A stretch of 64,000 nt of DNA from Hymenobacter citatus. Its GTDB lineage: Bacteria; Bacteroidota; Bacteroidia; Cytophagales; Hymenobacteraceae. Positions within the stretch are counted from its first letter, which is position 1, and each line of letters starts with the position of its first letter. Under the pieces are notes generated by a model. The model had not been told where the DNA came from and ran no database searches. It saw only the letters and a program-made list of their open reading frames with translations. Where the stretch lies: contig NZ_JACSCY010000010.1 in NCBI RefSeq assembly GCF_014333615.1, positions 1 through 64,000 of the forward strand. The letters run 5' to 3'. The position numbers and the translations under genes are program-made. This document shows, in pieces, positions 53,690 to 62,333 of this stretch.

Positions 53690-55150
53690 ATGGCCGCTGC
53701 TCCCGTCTCTGAATATGCTCCCACCTCAAAAACTGTTGGGGAATTAGTAATAGAACACGACCGCCTACGGCGGCGGGTGCCTTGGCTGCTGGGCGTAGGT
53801 ACCTTGCTGCTGGTGCTGCTACTACCGGCGCTGCTGTACCAAGAGCTACGACGGCCCCAAGCTCGGCGCGCACCCCTAGTTGGCTACCGCTTTCGGCAGG
53901 TAGGCGTGCGGCCCGGCACCCTGCGCTGGATATTGGCCTACCGCCCCGCCGACGGCCAAGCGGAGTTGCTGTTTCAGCCTGCCGACACCAGCCACGGCTG
54001 GCAGCACCACGCGCTGGGCGTAGACTCGGCCCGCGCCCGCGCTATTGCCCTGGACTGGGGCGGCAAGGTCCTGCTGGTGGGCGACAACGGCACAGTACAG
54101 GTCTACGACTCGCTGCTACGGCCGGTGGAGGCGCTGCCGCGCGCGCTACCCCCGCCGCCCACCGACCCGGCGCAGCAACCCCAGCTAGTATCGAGGCAGC
54201 GGCCTAGCGTGGTAGTCGACAAGCGGGGCCAGGTTGCGGTTGTTATTACAGAAGCTGGGCAGGTATACCGTACCAACAACGGCGGCCGGGACTGGGTACG
54301 AAGGCCGTTGCCCGTGCTGCCAGCGTCTTTTCCGGCATCTGCCCTATCCATTGCCAGGGAGCCCATTGAGACGGGAGTATATGTTAGCTCAGACAGCGCA
54401 TTTGCCCAGTTTCGCTTCGTTACGCGCCAGGGGGCGTATCATATCTTTATTCCTACTGCAGATACCACAAACAGGGAGTTTATAGATGAGTCGGCGCAGA
54501 ACGGCTTTTTTTATCCGTGGCATACTCCTTTGCGAGCATCCGCGGTTTGGTGCGGCCTGGGGGCTACCGGGAGTTTGCTGGCAGTAGACCGGCTTGGCAA
54601 CTGGGTAGGCCATGATACCTCTGGCACTGATATAGGAGCGCGGGCTTTCTTCCGCAACATCACGTCAGCGGCGCAGCTCGATAGCACAGGCGCCTTCCTG
54701 GGCGTTAGCCCAACGCAACTGTTTCAGCAGAGCGTAAAGCTGCTGGCTGCCGCCGCACGCCCGTTCGCTGGCAGCAGTACCGGCAAATCGGTTACTCCGA
54801 AGTTGGAATTATTGCCAAAATCGGCCATAAAGCCCCCTACTAGCAAGTCCAGTGAGGTAGGTGTCACCCCACGCGGGGCGGCAAAGAATCCGGCGGCCGG
54901 CAAAAAAACGGCGGATACCAACTCGCGCCCCACGAAGTTGCCAGAAGCGCTACCAACTAAACGACCCAACCAGACGACAGCGGATACAGTACCCGGCAGT
55001 CAGCGGCAACGGCGCGATACTCCAGCAAGTCAACAGCTGCCTGTAAAGCAGGCGCAACAAGAAACCAATCCGGTAAGTCAACAGCCCGTTTCCAAAAAGC
55101 CGCGCCGCAGTAGCAGGCAAGACACTGGGCGCTCCACCACAGCTATGTAA
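53690..55150 (+). CDS. Membrane-anchored protein with an Asp-box
   Basis: A 486-residue protein of unknown family. One transmembrane segment (about 31-50) follows a basic, cytoplasm-facing N-terminus (RLRRR). The middle has WD/propeller-like strands (ALDWGGKVLLVGDNGTVQVYD, SVVVDKRGQVAVVITEAGQVY) and an Asp-box-like NNGGRDWVRR near residue 195. The last 120 residues are a Lys/Pro/Gln/Ser-rich disordered tail. It could be an extracytoplasmic sensor or docking protein. The start is the ATG at 53690; an open frame runs upstream into the M19-like gene but has no coding signal. It starts 34 bases after that gene. Confidence 0.6.
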   Translation: MAAAPVSEYAPTSKTVGELVIEHDRLRRRVPWLLGVGTLLLVLLLPALLYQELRRPQARRAPLVGYRFRQVGVRPGTLRWILAYRPADGQAELLFQPADTSHGWQHHALGVDSARARAIALDWGGKVLLVGDNGTVQVYDSLLRPVEALPRALPPPPTDPAQQPQLVSRQRPSVVVDKRGQVAVVITEAGQVYRTNNGGRDWVRRPLPVLPASFPASALSIAREPIETGVYVSSDSAFAQFRFVTRQGAYHIFIPTADTTNREFIDESAQNGFFYPWHTPLRASAVWCGLGATGSLLAVDRLGNWVGHDTSGTDIGARAFFRNITSAAQLDSTGAFLGVSPTQLFQQSVKLLAAAARPFAGSSTGKSVTPKLELLPKSAIKPPTSKSSEVGVTPRGAAKNPAAGKKTADTNSRPTKLPEALPTKRPNQTTADTVPGSQRQRRDTPASQQLPVKQAQQETNPVSQQPVSKKPRRSSRQDTGRSTTAM

Positions 55151-55158
55151 ATAAGCTT

Positions 55159-56448
55159 ATGGTTGCTCTACCCGTTTTTCAGATCGAAGCGCCTTCACCG
55201 CCTTTGCTCCTCTATTGCCTGGTGGTCGCCCTACTGGTGTGGGCTGGCTACGCGACATGGCTGGCACGGCAGCTGCGCCGCGTGCGCCGACAAAGCAACG
55301 CCCTATCTGAGCAACAGGACGCGGCGGCGGTTGAGGCCGCTGCCGGCCAGCCTGACCAGCCCTCGAAAATAGACAGCCTGCAACTAGGTATAGCCCCGGT
55401 GCTGGTGAACTTACTCACGCACCCCCGCACCAAAGAGCCCTATACGATTGCGCTGTCGGGCGGGTGGGGCTCAGGCAAAAGCTCCGTGATGCAGCAGATC
55501 GAAGAAGAGCTGCGGATAAAGAAGGTCCGGTTCAAAGCCGTGGATATCAATGTGTGGCACTTCCAGCAGGAGGACCAGCTGCTGACTGCGTTTTTGCAGA
55601 AGATTTTGGAAGAGCTTAATGATTGGCGCTTCCGGTGGAAGCAAATTCGAAAAAACCTGCGCGGAATAGGCTTCTGGACTACCTTCTACCGAGCCGGTTT
55701 GCTGGGCCTTGCCCTACCCGTATTGCTACTCACGCTGTGGGTATTGGTACGCGACGCCAGCCAGTATCTGGGGCTTGATGCGCTGCTGCTGGCTTTTCGG
55801 CAATCGGGAATTGGACAAAGTTTGGCGGCGGCGCTGCACGCCCCTTTTTACGTGCTCCGCCACCTACCCGACGCACTGCCCAGCGACAAGCAAAGCACGA
55901 GCAAATCCTGGGGCGACCCGGCCGGGTTGTTTGCCATCTTCACGGTAGTGGGCTCGGTGGTGGCGGCTCTACGCAGTATGCCCGAGCTAATGAAGCCGCT
56001 GTTGCAACTCGTTCCGTACAAGCAGCAGTACGAAATGGCTCAAGGTCCGGCAGGCTTGCGGCAGCGCTATCAGCGGGATTTTAGAACCATCATCCAGGAT
56101 GCGGCCGATGAAACACTACTCATTTTTGTGGATGACATTGACCGGATTTCCGGCTCGCGGGTGCTGGAGTTGCTTGAAACCCTCAATTTTATTGTCACCA
56201 GCGCCGTGGACTACCGCAACGGTGGCGCGTCAGGCGCGAAACTTTACTTCGTGCTGGCCATGAATGTGCCTGAAGTGGTGCGGGTGCTCGGCCCCGCCCT
56301 CGACCCTACCCAGCAGCTGGCTCCCGCCGTGGCTCAACTGCTGGCCGCCAACTACTTATCCAAGCTGGTTGATCTGACGGTAAATATTCCTAGTCTGCAG
56401 GGCCGCAATATCAATTCCTTGTATGAAACAGCTACTTCTGCTTCTTAA
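55159..56448 (+). CDS. KAP-family P-loop NTPase, N-terminal part
   Basis: A 429-residue protein holding the nucleotide-binding half of a KAP NTPase. One transmembrane segment lies at 16-34, Walker A GGWGSGKS at 101-108, two more membrane segments at about 180-197 and 256-272, and Walker B LLIFVDDIDR at 320-329. YFVLAMN and YLSKLVDLTVNIP (399-411) are KAP-type lines. Membrane insertion between Walker A and B is typical of KAP proteins. It then ends after 18 residues, before the helical KAP C-terminus, which continues in the next, overlapping frame. It starts eight bases after the Asp-box gene. Confidence 0.85.
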   Translation: MVALPVFQIEAPSPPLLLYCLVVALLVWAGYATWLARQLRRVRRQSNALSEQQDAAAVEAAAGQPDQPSKIDSLQLGIAPVLVNLLTHPRTKEPYTIALSGGWGSGKSSVMQQIEEELRIKKVRFKAVDINVWHFQQEDQLLTAFLQKILEELNDWRFRWKQIRKNLRGIGFWTTFYRAGLLGLALPVLLLTLWVLVRDASQYLGLDALLLAFRQSGIGQSLAAALHAPFYVLRHLPDALPSDKQSTSKSWGDPAGLFAIFTVVGSVVAALRSMPELMKPLLQLVPYKQQYEMAQGPAGLRQRYQRDFRTIIQDAADETLLIFVDDIDRISGSRVLELLETLNFIVTSAVDYRNGGASGAKLYFVLAMNVPEVVRVLGPALDPTQQLAPAVAQLLAANYLSKLVDLTVNIPSLQGRNINSLYETATSAS

Positions 56449-57487
56449 GACAAGAAAAGCAGCCTTGAAAAGGCTGCTGGATGCGCTGCGTGCCGGTGCG
56501 CTATTTCTTGGCCGATACAGGAAGTGTCTGGCTGGTTTGCTGGCGGGGGCCATGCTGGCTGTTATTTTTTACGCTGGCCTTCAACCCGGCATCCAGCAGC
56601 GCGTTGCGCAGCACGCGCAGGAAGTGGTAAGGCGGCAGAAAAAGGAACAGGCCGACGAGCGAATTGCTGAGCTGACGCAGCAAGTTACAGAAGCCCGACT
56701 GCAAAAAGAGCTGCTCACCCTGACTTCTACCCCTGCTGTCCAAACCTTGCCTGCCACTCCTGAGTCAACGCCCACCGAAATGTCACCGAAGCAAGCCTCG
56801 CCTGCTCCTACTGCCCGCCCGGAACCAACCCGCCTGACACAGCTGGCCGGCCCTGTGCCTACCCTAGCCTCGAGCCTTAGCCGGCCAGTGTGGCAGGCCC
56901 TGCTGCTTGTTACGCTAACCGCCGCCCTAACGGCCGGTGGTAGCGCTTGGTGGCAGTACCGCCACGAACCCGACAAAGCGCCGGTTCCTCAGGTGATAGA
57001 ATCGGAGATACTGAACGCACTTCTCAAACTCGAAGCGCACCAACAGATGCAGAAGCGCCTGGGTATGGCACCGCGTCAGATCAAGCGGTTTAATAGCAGG
57101 GCGCGGGTGCAGCACAGTCAATTGTGCGCGCTGGTCCGCAACAACACGCAAGCTCCGGATGGGCAGCCAGTGACCAGTACGTTGCCGAAACTGTTTCTCT
57201 TTCCGGTTACTTGCCAGCTGCAGGCCTTTCAGCTGTTGTTGCTGCTGGAAGAAATCCGTCAGCAGCCTGGTGCACCGCTGCCCATCAACCGAACAGAGTT
57301 TACCCAGCGGCTACGGAAAGAATATGCCCAGCATGATGAGTTGACAGCAGCCAGAAAGCAAGCCGCTCAACAGTCCATTTTCAACAAAGGCTTGGTAGCC
57401 GATGTAGAATTTATAGCGCTCAACCAACAGGTGGAGGTGAGCCTGTTGGAGCAGCTTTACGAGATGAACGTCGGGCTACTGGCGTAG
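56423..57487 (+). CDS. KAP-type C-terminal half with two membrane segments
   Basis: A 354-residue protein in the +1 frame, whose ATG lies 26 bases before the end of the preceding NTPase frame. It has two membrane segments (about 35-53 and 157-174), a Pro/Thr-rich linker (100-150) and, at 217-223, PRQIKRF, the arginine-rich motif that closes KAP P-loop domains. A helical C-terminus follows. The KLLLLL-type N-terminus looks like the natural continuation of the upstream NTPase. It may be one gene split by a frameshift, a real translation-coupled pair, or a sequencing error. Confidence 0.68.
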   Translation: MKQLLLLLKTRKAALKRLLDALRAGALFLGRYRKCLAGLLAGAMLAVIFYAGLQPGIQQRVAQHAQEVVRRQKKEQADERIAELTQQVTEARLQKELLTLTSTPAVQTLPATPESTPTEMSPKQASPAPTARPEPTRLTQLAGPVPTLASSLSRPVWQALLLVTLTAALTAGGSAWWQYRHEPDKAPVPQVIESEILNALLKLEAHQQMQKRLGMAPRQIKRFNSRARVQHSQLCALVRNNTQAPDGQPVTSTLPKLFLFPVTCQLQAFQLLLLLEEIRQQPGAPLPINRTEFTQRLRKEYAQHDELTAARKQAAQQSIFNKGLVADVEFIALNQQVEVSLLEQLYEMNVGLLA

Positions 57488-57558
57488 AATTTCAACTAAC
57501 TTTTCGGACCGCATCCCTGGTTTGTTGAGTAGGTTTGTGCCGAATCAGCCACTATGCC

Positions 57559-58461
57559 ATGTCTACCCTACCTCCTGCCTTACGCCCCGGCAACCGGGTA
57601 GCTATTGTTTGCACCGCCCGCAAAGCCTCGCACGAGGAGCTGGCCGCCGCCGTTGCTACCCTCACTGCGTGGGGGCTGGAAGTAGTGCTGGGTGCCTCTA
57701 CCAACGTAGCTGCCAATCAATTTGGTGGCTCCGATGAGGTGCGCCGCCAGGATTTGCAGCAGATGCTGGACCGCCCCGATATCCGCGCCATTCTGGTGGC
57801 GCGGGGTGGCTACGGTACTACCCGCATCCTCGACCAGGTAGACTTTTCCGGTTTCGCCGCCAACCCCAAATGGGTAGCCGGCTTCAGCGACATCACGGCC
57901 CTGAACTGCCATTTGCTGGCTCTGGGCCATGCCAGCATCCACGGCGTGATGCCGCTGCTTTTCCATCAGGCGGGCGGCGAGGCTTCGTTGGAAAGCCTGC
58001 GACGGACGCTGTTCGGGGAACCGGTTTCGTATGCTGTGCCGGCGCACCCGCTCAACCGGCTAGGCATGGCCGAAGGCGAGCTGGTAGGCGGCAACCTCAG
58101 TCTGCTGCAAACCATCACCGGCACGGCTTCCGACGTGTCTACGGCCGGGCGCATCCTGTTTCTAGAAGACGTGGAGGAGTATCTCTACAGCATCGACCGG
58201 ATGCTGGTGCACCTCGACCGCACTGGCAAGCTGCGCCATCTGGCGGGCTTGGTAGTCGGTCATTTCTCGGCGCCGCAGGACAATACGGTGCCCTTCGGGC
58301 AAACGCCGGAGGAAATCATTGCCACCTACGCCAGCAAGTATGCTTTTCCGGTGGCATACGGCTTCCCGGTAGGCCACGAGCCTGAGAATATGGCGCTGGT
58401 AGTGGGTCGCCGGGCGCGGCTGGAGGTTGAAGCAGAAGGTGCACAGTTGACGTACGTGTAG
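57559..58461 (+). CDS. LD-carboxypeptidase (peptidase S66)
   Basis: A 300-residue murein tetrapeptide carboxypeptidase, LdcA type, that removes the terminal D-Ala from cytoplasmic muropeptides. It has ARGGYGTTRIL near the oxyanion, the nucleophile region GFSDITALN, the Glu in LFLEDVEEYLYSID and the His in FPVGHEPEN. The start at ATG 57559 (MSTLPPAL) fits the family. It lies 71 bases after the KAP-type gene on the same strand, so it may belong to the same transcript, but its family is a normal wall-recycling one. Confidence 0.94.
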   Translation: MSTLPPALRPGNRVAIVCTARKASHEELAAAVATLTAWGLEVVLGASTNVAANQFGGSDEVRRQDLQQMLDRPDIRAILVARGGYGTTRILDQVDFSGFAANPKWVAGFSDITALNCHLLALGHASIHGVMPLLFHQAGGEASLESLRRTLFGEPVSYAVPAHPLNRLGMAEGELVGGNLSLLQTITGTASDVSTAGRILFLEDVEEYLYSIDRMLVHLDRTGKLRHLAGLVVGHFSAPQDNTVPFGQTPEEIIATYASKYAFPVAYGFPVGHEPENMALVVGRRARLEVEAEGAQLTYV

Positions 58462-58525
58462 GGGCGCGTTGCACGCGTCCGAGGCCCGGGAAATGTTCGT
58501 TTAATTATTCAGCTCATGTGGAGTA

Positions 58526-58680
58526 GTGGCCGCGTAGCGGCTATAGGTTTGTAGTACACCGGAAAGTATGGGACGCGCCGCGTAGCGGTGCAAGAAAACC
58601 ATACGTCTCTTGCACCGCTACGCGGCGCGGTTGACTAGAGCCATTGGTTTTCTACAAACCTACGGCCGCTACGCAGCCAC
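58526..58680. repeat. Nested inverted repeat
   Basis: The outer arms GTGGCCGCGTAGCGGC.. and its imperfect complement enclose an inner perfect 22-bp palindrome (58574-58595 and 58608-58629). Both use the GCCGCGTAGCGG word. It separates the convergent LD-carboxypeptidase and SUKH-like genes. Confidence 0.85.
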
Positions 58681-58697
58681 TTCGTCACGTGAGTTAC

Positions 58698-59276
58698 TTA
58701 TTGATTTTCCATTGGCCACATACAGTCGTAGCCTCGCTTAATCCGATGCGACGTAGGATATGCTTCTGGGTCTATCTGCTTTACCTGCTTAGCAAATTCC
58801 TCTGAAGCAGGTTGCCATTGCTGAAACTCCAAACTATTCTCTTTACCCCATAAATGCTTAGGCAAAATAAGTAGCTGGCGATACAGCAGCAAACAAGCTG
58901 CGAGTTGAGCTATGGAAGAATTGATGAAGAATGGCTCAAAATCATTGTCGTGGTTGAAAAACCAGATTTTGCCTGTGCTACTGATGCAAATAGGATCACC
59001 ACTTCCTGTACTACCTATATAGTATAGCTGATGAGCCACTGTATCTGTAATACCGCAGACTTCTGCTAGTGTTTTAATGTGTGTCTCCTTTAAATCGTAG
59101 CCAAAATCCACAAAAGGAGCCGCGGAGTATGGCAAGCCGGCCTGCAATAAAAATTCACGTGCTTCATCAGGAATGTTTACGCCTTCTAAAGCCGCCGCTG
59201 TAGGAGCGACCAAGCCATTATGTTCATCTTCCACGCCTTGGTTCCAGCTTTCTACAAATCCAGCAGGTGTCATCAT
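58698..59276 (-). CDS. SUKH-like (SMI1/KNR4-type) protein
   Basis: A 192-residue protein resembling the SUKH immunity superfamily, most like SUKH-4: YIGSTGSGDPICISSTGKIWFFNHDND is a typical central block, and FINSSIAQLAACLLLYRQLL a typical later helix. SUKH proteins are widely known as immunity proteins to polymorphic toxins. No toxin gene is adjacent, so it may be an orphan. Its DNA is more A/T-rich than its neighbours, which suggests transfer. The start is the first of two adjacent ATGs. Confidence 0.62.
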   Translation of the reverse strand: MMTPAGFVESWNQGVEDEHNGLVAPTAAALEGVNIPDEAREFLLQAGLPYSAAPFVDFGYDLKETHIKTLAEVCGITDTVAHQLYYIGSTGSGDPICISSTGKIWFFNHDNDFEPFFINSSIAQLAACLLLYRQLLILPKHLWGKENSLEFQQWQPASEEFAKQVKQIDPEAYPTSHRIKRGYDCMWPMENQ

Positions 59277-59365
59277 TTAGATAAAAAATAGGTCTTGGCA
59301 ACTTACGTTACCAAGACCCACATAACAAACCAAAATTTTCTCAAAACTCACGCCTTCACTCAGAT

Positions 59366-59388
59366 TCATCGCTGCGCTCGGAATGACA
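59366..59388. repeat. Single-arm remnant of a dispersed repeat
   Basis: TCATCGCTGCGCTCGGAATGAC resembles one arm of the GTCATCCTGAGC family without a partner arm nearby. It lies in the gap between the SUKH-like gene and the glutaminyl cyclase. Confidence 0.5.
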
Positions 59389-59389
59389 C

Positions 59390-60412
59390 CTACTCCCCGT
59401 AAATCGTAGTCAGCACGGTTTGGCCCACGGCTTTGAGCGTGCGCTTGTCGATGATGTCCATGTTATCGAGGGTAGTATGGTGGTAGGCGGGGAAGTACTC
59501 GTCGCCCACGGGTAGGTGGTCGATGATGTCGATGGTGCGCACGCCGGCCTGGTTGGTGTACACGTGGTCGTCGTCGATGCCGGGGGCGCTCTGGAACAGG
59601 AAGTAGTCGGAGTAGCCGAGGTTGGAGGCGTTGTTCCACACCTTATCTACCACGTCCTTGGCGTTTTGCACCGACAGCTCCTCGCGGCTGAACTTGGCGT
59701 TCTGGGCGCCTACCATGTCCAGCAGAATCCCGAAGCTGGGGTTATAGTTGGCCGGCACTTTGTTTTTGGCCCAGTACTGCGAGCCCAGGCACCAGCTGTC
59801 GGTGCCGTCGGTGATGCGGTTTTTCAGCTCGCTTTGGGTCGATTCGTCGTAGCCGTAATCTTCGGAGTCGAACAGGATGAAATCGACGCCTACGTTGGGC
59901 TCCAAACTATCGGGCTGCATGCTGAGTTGGCGGGCCATTTCCAGGGCAATGCCTACGCCGCTGGCGCCGTCGCTGGCCCCATCGAGCGGGGCATTCTTCT
60001 TCTCTTTGTCCTTGTCGGCAAAGGGGCGCGTGTCCCAGTGGGCAAACACGGCCACGCGGCGCCCGGCCTGCGGGTTGAACTGGGCAATGATGTTGCGACT
60101 GCGCAGCATTTTGCCATCGAAGGCCATGGCCTCAAACGGCTGCTCGCGCACGCTCAACCCGAAGCTTTTGAACTTGTCCCCAATCCAGTTGCCGGTAGCT
60201 ACGTGAGCTTTGGAGTTGGGCACACGCGGACCAAACGCTACCTGCCGAGCCGTGTAGGCGTAGGCCGAGTCGGCGTTGAAAGCTGGGGCTTTGGGTAGGG
60301 CGGGCGTTTCGGGCGCGGTAGCGATGGTTTCGGCCTGGTTGTCTTTCTTACAACCCGTTACGAGCAGCAGCAACGCCAGCGCGGGGGCCAGCCAAGAGAA
60401 TTTTTGGGTCAT
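59390..60412 (-). CDS. Glutaminyl cyclase, type II (M28-fold) lipoprotein
   Basis: A 340-residue zinc enzyme of the M28/glutaminyl-peptide cyclotransferase type. The lipoprotein signal ends at LLVTGC. The metal ligands fall in FAHWDTRPFAD, NAPLDGASDGASGVG (Asp), DSEDYG (Glu) and the HTTLDNMD line (His). CLGSQYWA, FGILLDMVGAQN and DDHVYTN match Bacteroidota glutaminyl cyclases of the Porphyromonas type, which cyclise N-terminal Gln after signal peptidase cleavage in the periplasm. An M28 aminopeptidase is the alternative. The start is ATG. Confidence 0.88.
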   Translation of the reverse strand: MTQKFSWLAPALALLLLVTGCKKDNQAETIATAPETPALPKAPAFNADSAYAYTARQVAFGPRVPNSKAHVATGNWIGDKFKSFGLSVREQPFEAMAFDGKMLRSRNIIAQFNPQAGRRVAVFAHWDTRPFADKDKEKKNAPLDGASDGASGVGIALEMARQLSMQPDSLEPNVGVDFILFDSEDYGYDESTQSELKNRITDGTDSWCLGSQYWAKNKVPANYNPSFGILLDMVGAQNAKFSREELSVQNAKDVVDKVWNNASNLGYSDYFLFQSAPGIDDDHVYTNQAGVRTIDIIDHLPVGDEYFPAYHHTTLDNMDIIDKRTLKAVGQTVLTTIYGE

Positions 60413-60444
60413 GGGGTAATAAAAATAAGAACGTTATCAAGCCA

Positions 60445-60551
60445 GAACGTCATTTCGACCAGCGGGAGAAATCTCGCGTGCCATACTAATTCAATTGGCA
60501 GGAAATTACCGGGAGCACGCGAGATTTCTCCCGCTGGTCGAAATGACGTTC
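60445..60551. repeat. Dispersed inverted repeat, GAACGTCATTTCGACC family
   Basis: Perfect arms of 37 bp (60445-60481 and 60515-60551), containing GAGAAATCTCGCGTGC as in the element at 3232. It lies between the glutaminyl cyclase start and the cysS stop. Confidence 0.9.
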
Positions 60552-60587
60552 CAGTTTACAACTTCAACTTTGGCTTCAACGGCAAAC

Positions 60588-62090
60588 CTACTCTTCGCTG
60601 TACGCCCAATCAACGCCGGCTTTGGTGTCTTTCACCACAATGCCTTGCTCTTTGAGCGCGGCCCGGATTTCGTCCACTTTTGCGTAGTCTTTGGCAGCTT
60701 TGGCCTCCTGGTAGAAGTGCAGCGTGAGGTGCAGCAGTTGCTCGGCGTCGGCGCGGGGCTCGTCGGCCAGGCCCAGAATGTCGGTCACCAACGCACGGTA
60801 GGACGCTGTAGTTTCCTGCAACTCGGCCTCGCTCACGTTGGCGAGGGTAGCCAGATTGGCACCGTAGCCGTTCAGCTTGCGCAGCAGATTAAACAGACTG
60901 GCCACGCAGCGGGCCGTGTTCAGGTCGTCGTTAAGACCCACGAAGCAGTCGGCTGTTAGCTTGCGCAATTCAGCGTCGGCCTTCTCGGTGTCGGCGGCGC
61001 GCTCGGTACCTTCGGGTAGGGCCAGCTTGTCGAGCAGGCGCAGACCGTTCATTAGCTTGCGGTAGCCTTTGCCGGCGGCTTGCAAGCCTTCCTCGGTCAC
61101 GTCTACAGGCGAGCGGTAGTGGGCTTGCAGCAGGAAGAAGCGCACCACCATGGGCGAAAACACTTGCGACAGCGCCTCAGTGGTGCCCGCAAACAGGTCA
61201 GTGAGGGTGATGAAGTTGCCCGTCGACTTGCTCATCTTCGTGCCGTTCACCGTAATCATGTTGTTGTGCATCCACACCTGCGACTCGTCGGTGTGCGAGT
61301 GGCTGGCTTGGCTCTGGGCAATTTCGCACTCGTGGTGCGGAAACATCAGGTCCAGCCCACCACCGTGAATGTCGAACTCCTTGCCCAGGTACTTGCGGCT
61401 CATGGCCGAGCACTCCAGGTGCCAGCCAGGAAAGCCTTCGCCCCAGGGCGAGGGCCAGCGCATGATGTGCTCGGGCGAGGCGTTTTTCCAGAGCGCAAAA
61501 TCCAGCGGGGAGCGTTTCTCGCCCTGGCCCGCCAGGTTGTCGCGGGTGCCGGCCAGCAGCTCGTCGATGTTGCGGTTGGAGAGCTTGCCGTAGTTGTGGC
61601 TCTCATTATAGGTAGGCACGTCGAAATACACCGAGCCGTTCACCTCGTAGGCAAACCCGTTGGCAATGATTTCCTCAATCATCGTGATTTGCTCGGTGAT
61701 ATGGCCCGAGGCGCGGGGCTCGATATCGGGCGGCAGGTTGCCCAGCTGCGCCATGTGGTGATGGTAGCGGTGGGCGTAGGTTTCGGCCACCTGCATGGGC
61801 TCCAGCTGCTGGGCGCGGGCCTTCTTGGCCAGCTTGTCTTCGCCTTCGTCGGCGTCGCTTTCGAGATGGCCCACATCGGTGATGTTGCGCACGTAGCGCA
61901 CGGTGTAGCCGAGGTAGCGCAGGTAGCGCGTCAGCACATCAAATACCACCGGGCCGCGGGCATTACCCAGGTGCGCCTCGCTATACACGGTAGGGCCGCA
62001 CAAATACACCCCCACAAAGGGTGCGTGCAGGGGTTCGAACGGGGCCTTACGGCGCGTGAGGGTATTGTAGAGGGAAAGCGGGTGCTCCAT
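60588..62090 (-). CDS. cysS: Cysteinyl-tRNA synthetase
   Basis: It charges tRNA-Cys. The 500-residue class I synthetase has a zinc-site Cys in CGPTVYS, the HIGH-like HLGN, LECSAMS and HHECEIAQS (zinc ligands) and [11 protein letters not shown] (KMSKS loop). The C-terminal helical DALR-like part follows ([14 protein letters not shown]). All key elements are present. The start is ATG. Confidence 0.97.
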   Translation of the reverse strand: MEHPLSLYNTLTRRKAPFEPLHAPFVGVYLCGPTVYSEAHLGNARGPVVFDVLTRYLRYLGYTVRYVRNITDVGHLESDADEGEDKLAKKARAQQLEPMQVAETYAHRYHHHMAQLGNLPPDIEPRASGHITEQITMIEEIIANGFAYEVNGSVYFDVPTYNESHNYGKLSNRNIDELLAGTRDNLAGQGEKRSPLDFALWKNASPEHIMRWPSPWGEGFPGWHLECSAMSRKYLGKEFDIHGGGLDLMFPHHECEIAQSQASHSHTDESQVWMHNNMITVNGTKMSKSTGNFITLTDLFAGTTEALSQVFSPMVVRFFLLQAHYRSPVDVTEEGLQAAGKGYRKLMNGLRLLDKLALPEGTERAADTEKADAELRKLTADCFVGLNDDLNTARCVASLFNLLRKLNGYGANLATLANVSEAELQETTASYRALVTDILGLADEPRADAEQLLHLTLHFYQEAKAAKDYAKVDEIRAALKEQGIVVKDTKAGVDWAYSEE

Positions 62091-62333
62091 GAGGGCAAAG
62101 GTAAAGCGCAGATGTTGCTGATTCAGCGGATTACGCTGATTTTGTGCACGGTGGTCGTGGTTGGTCTGCTGCTGGATAGTTGGTGCGTAAGCACTGCTAA
62201 CTGTTTCGACGCTATTTCGTTTTTAGCGTCCTGTTTTTTCTTGTTTTCTGACGCAACCAAGTACAAAAATCAGTTTGCGTAGTATAAAGCCGAAGCTCGA
62301 CAGTATATAAGGTTCAATTGCCGGTACATAACG

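Noticed and set aside
57559..58461. LD-carboxypeptidase as a sixth member of the protease/NTPase unit
   Set aside because: It is on the same strand 71 bases away, but S66 carboxypeptidases are common wall-recycling genes, so I list it separately unless conserved linkage is shown.
59390..60412. Plain M28 aminopeptidase
   Set aside because: The CLGSQYWA, GILLDMVGAQN and DDHVYTN lines match the glutaminyl cyclase branch better, although M28 aminopeptidase remains an alternative.
61080..62282. A 400-codon open frame opposite cysS
   Set aside because: It lies across the clearly real cysteinyl-tRNA synthetase gene and shows no recognisable domain.
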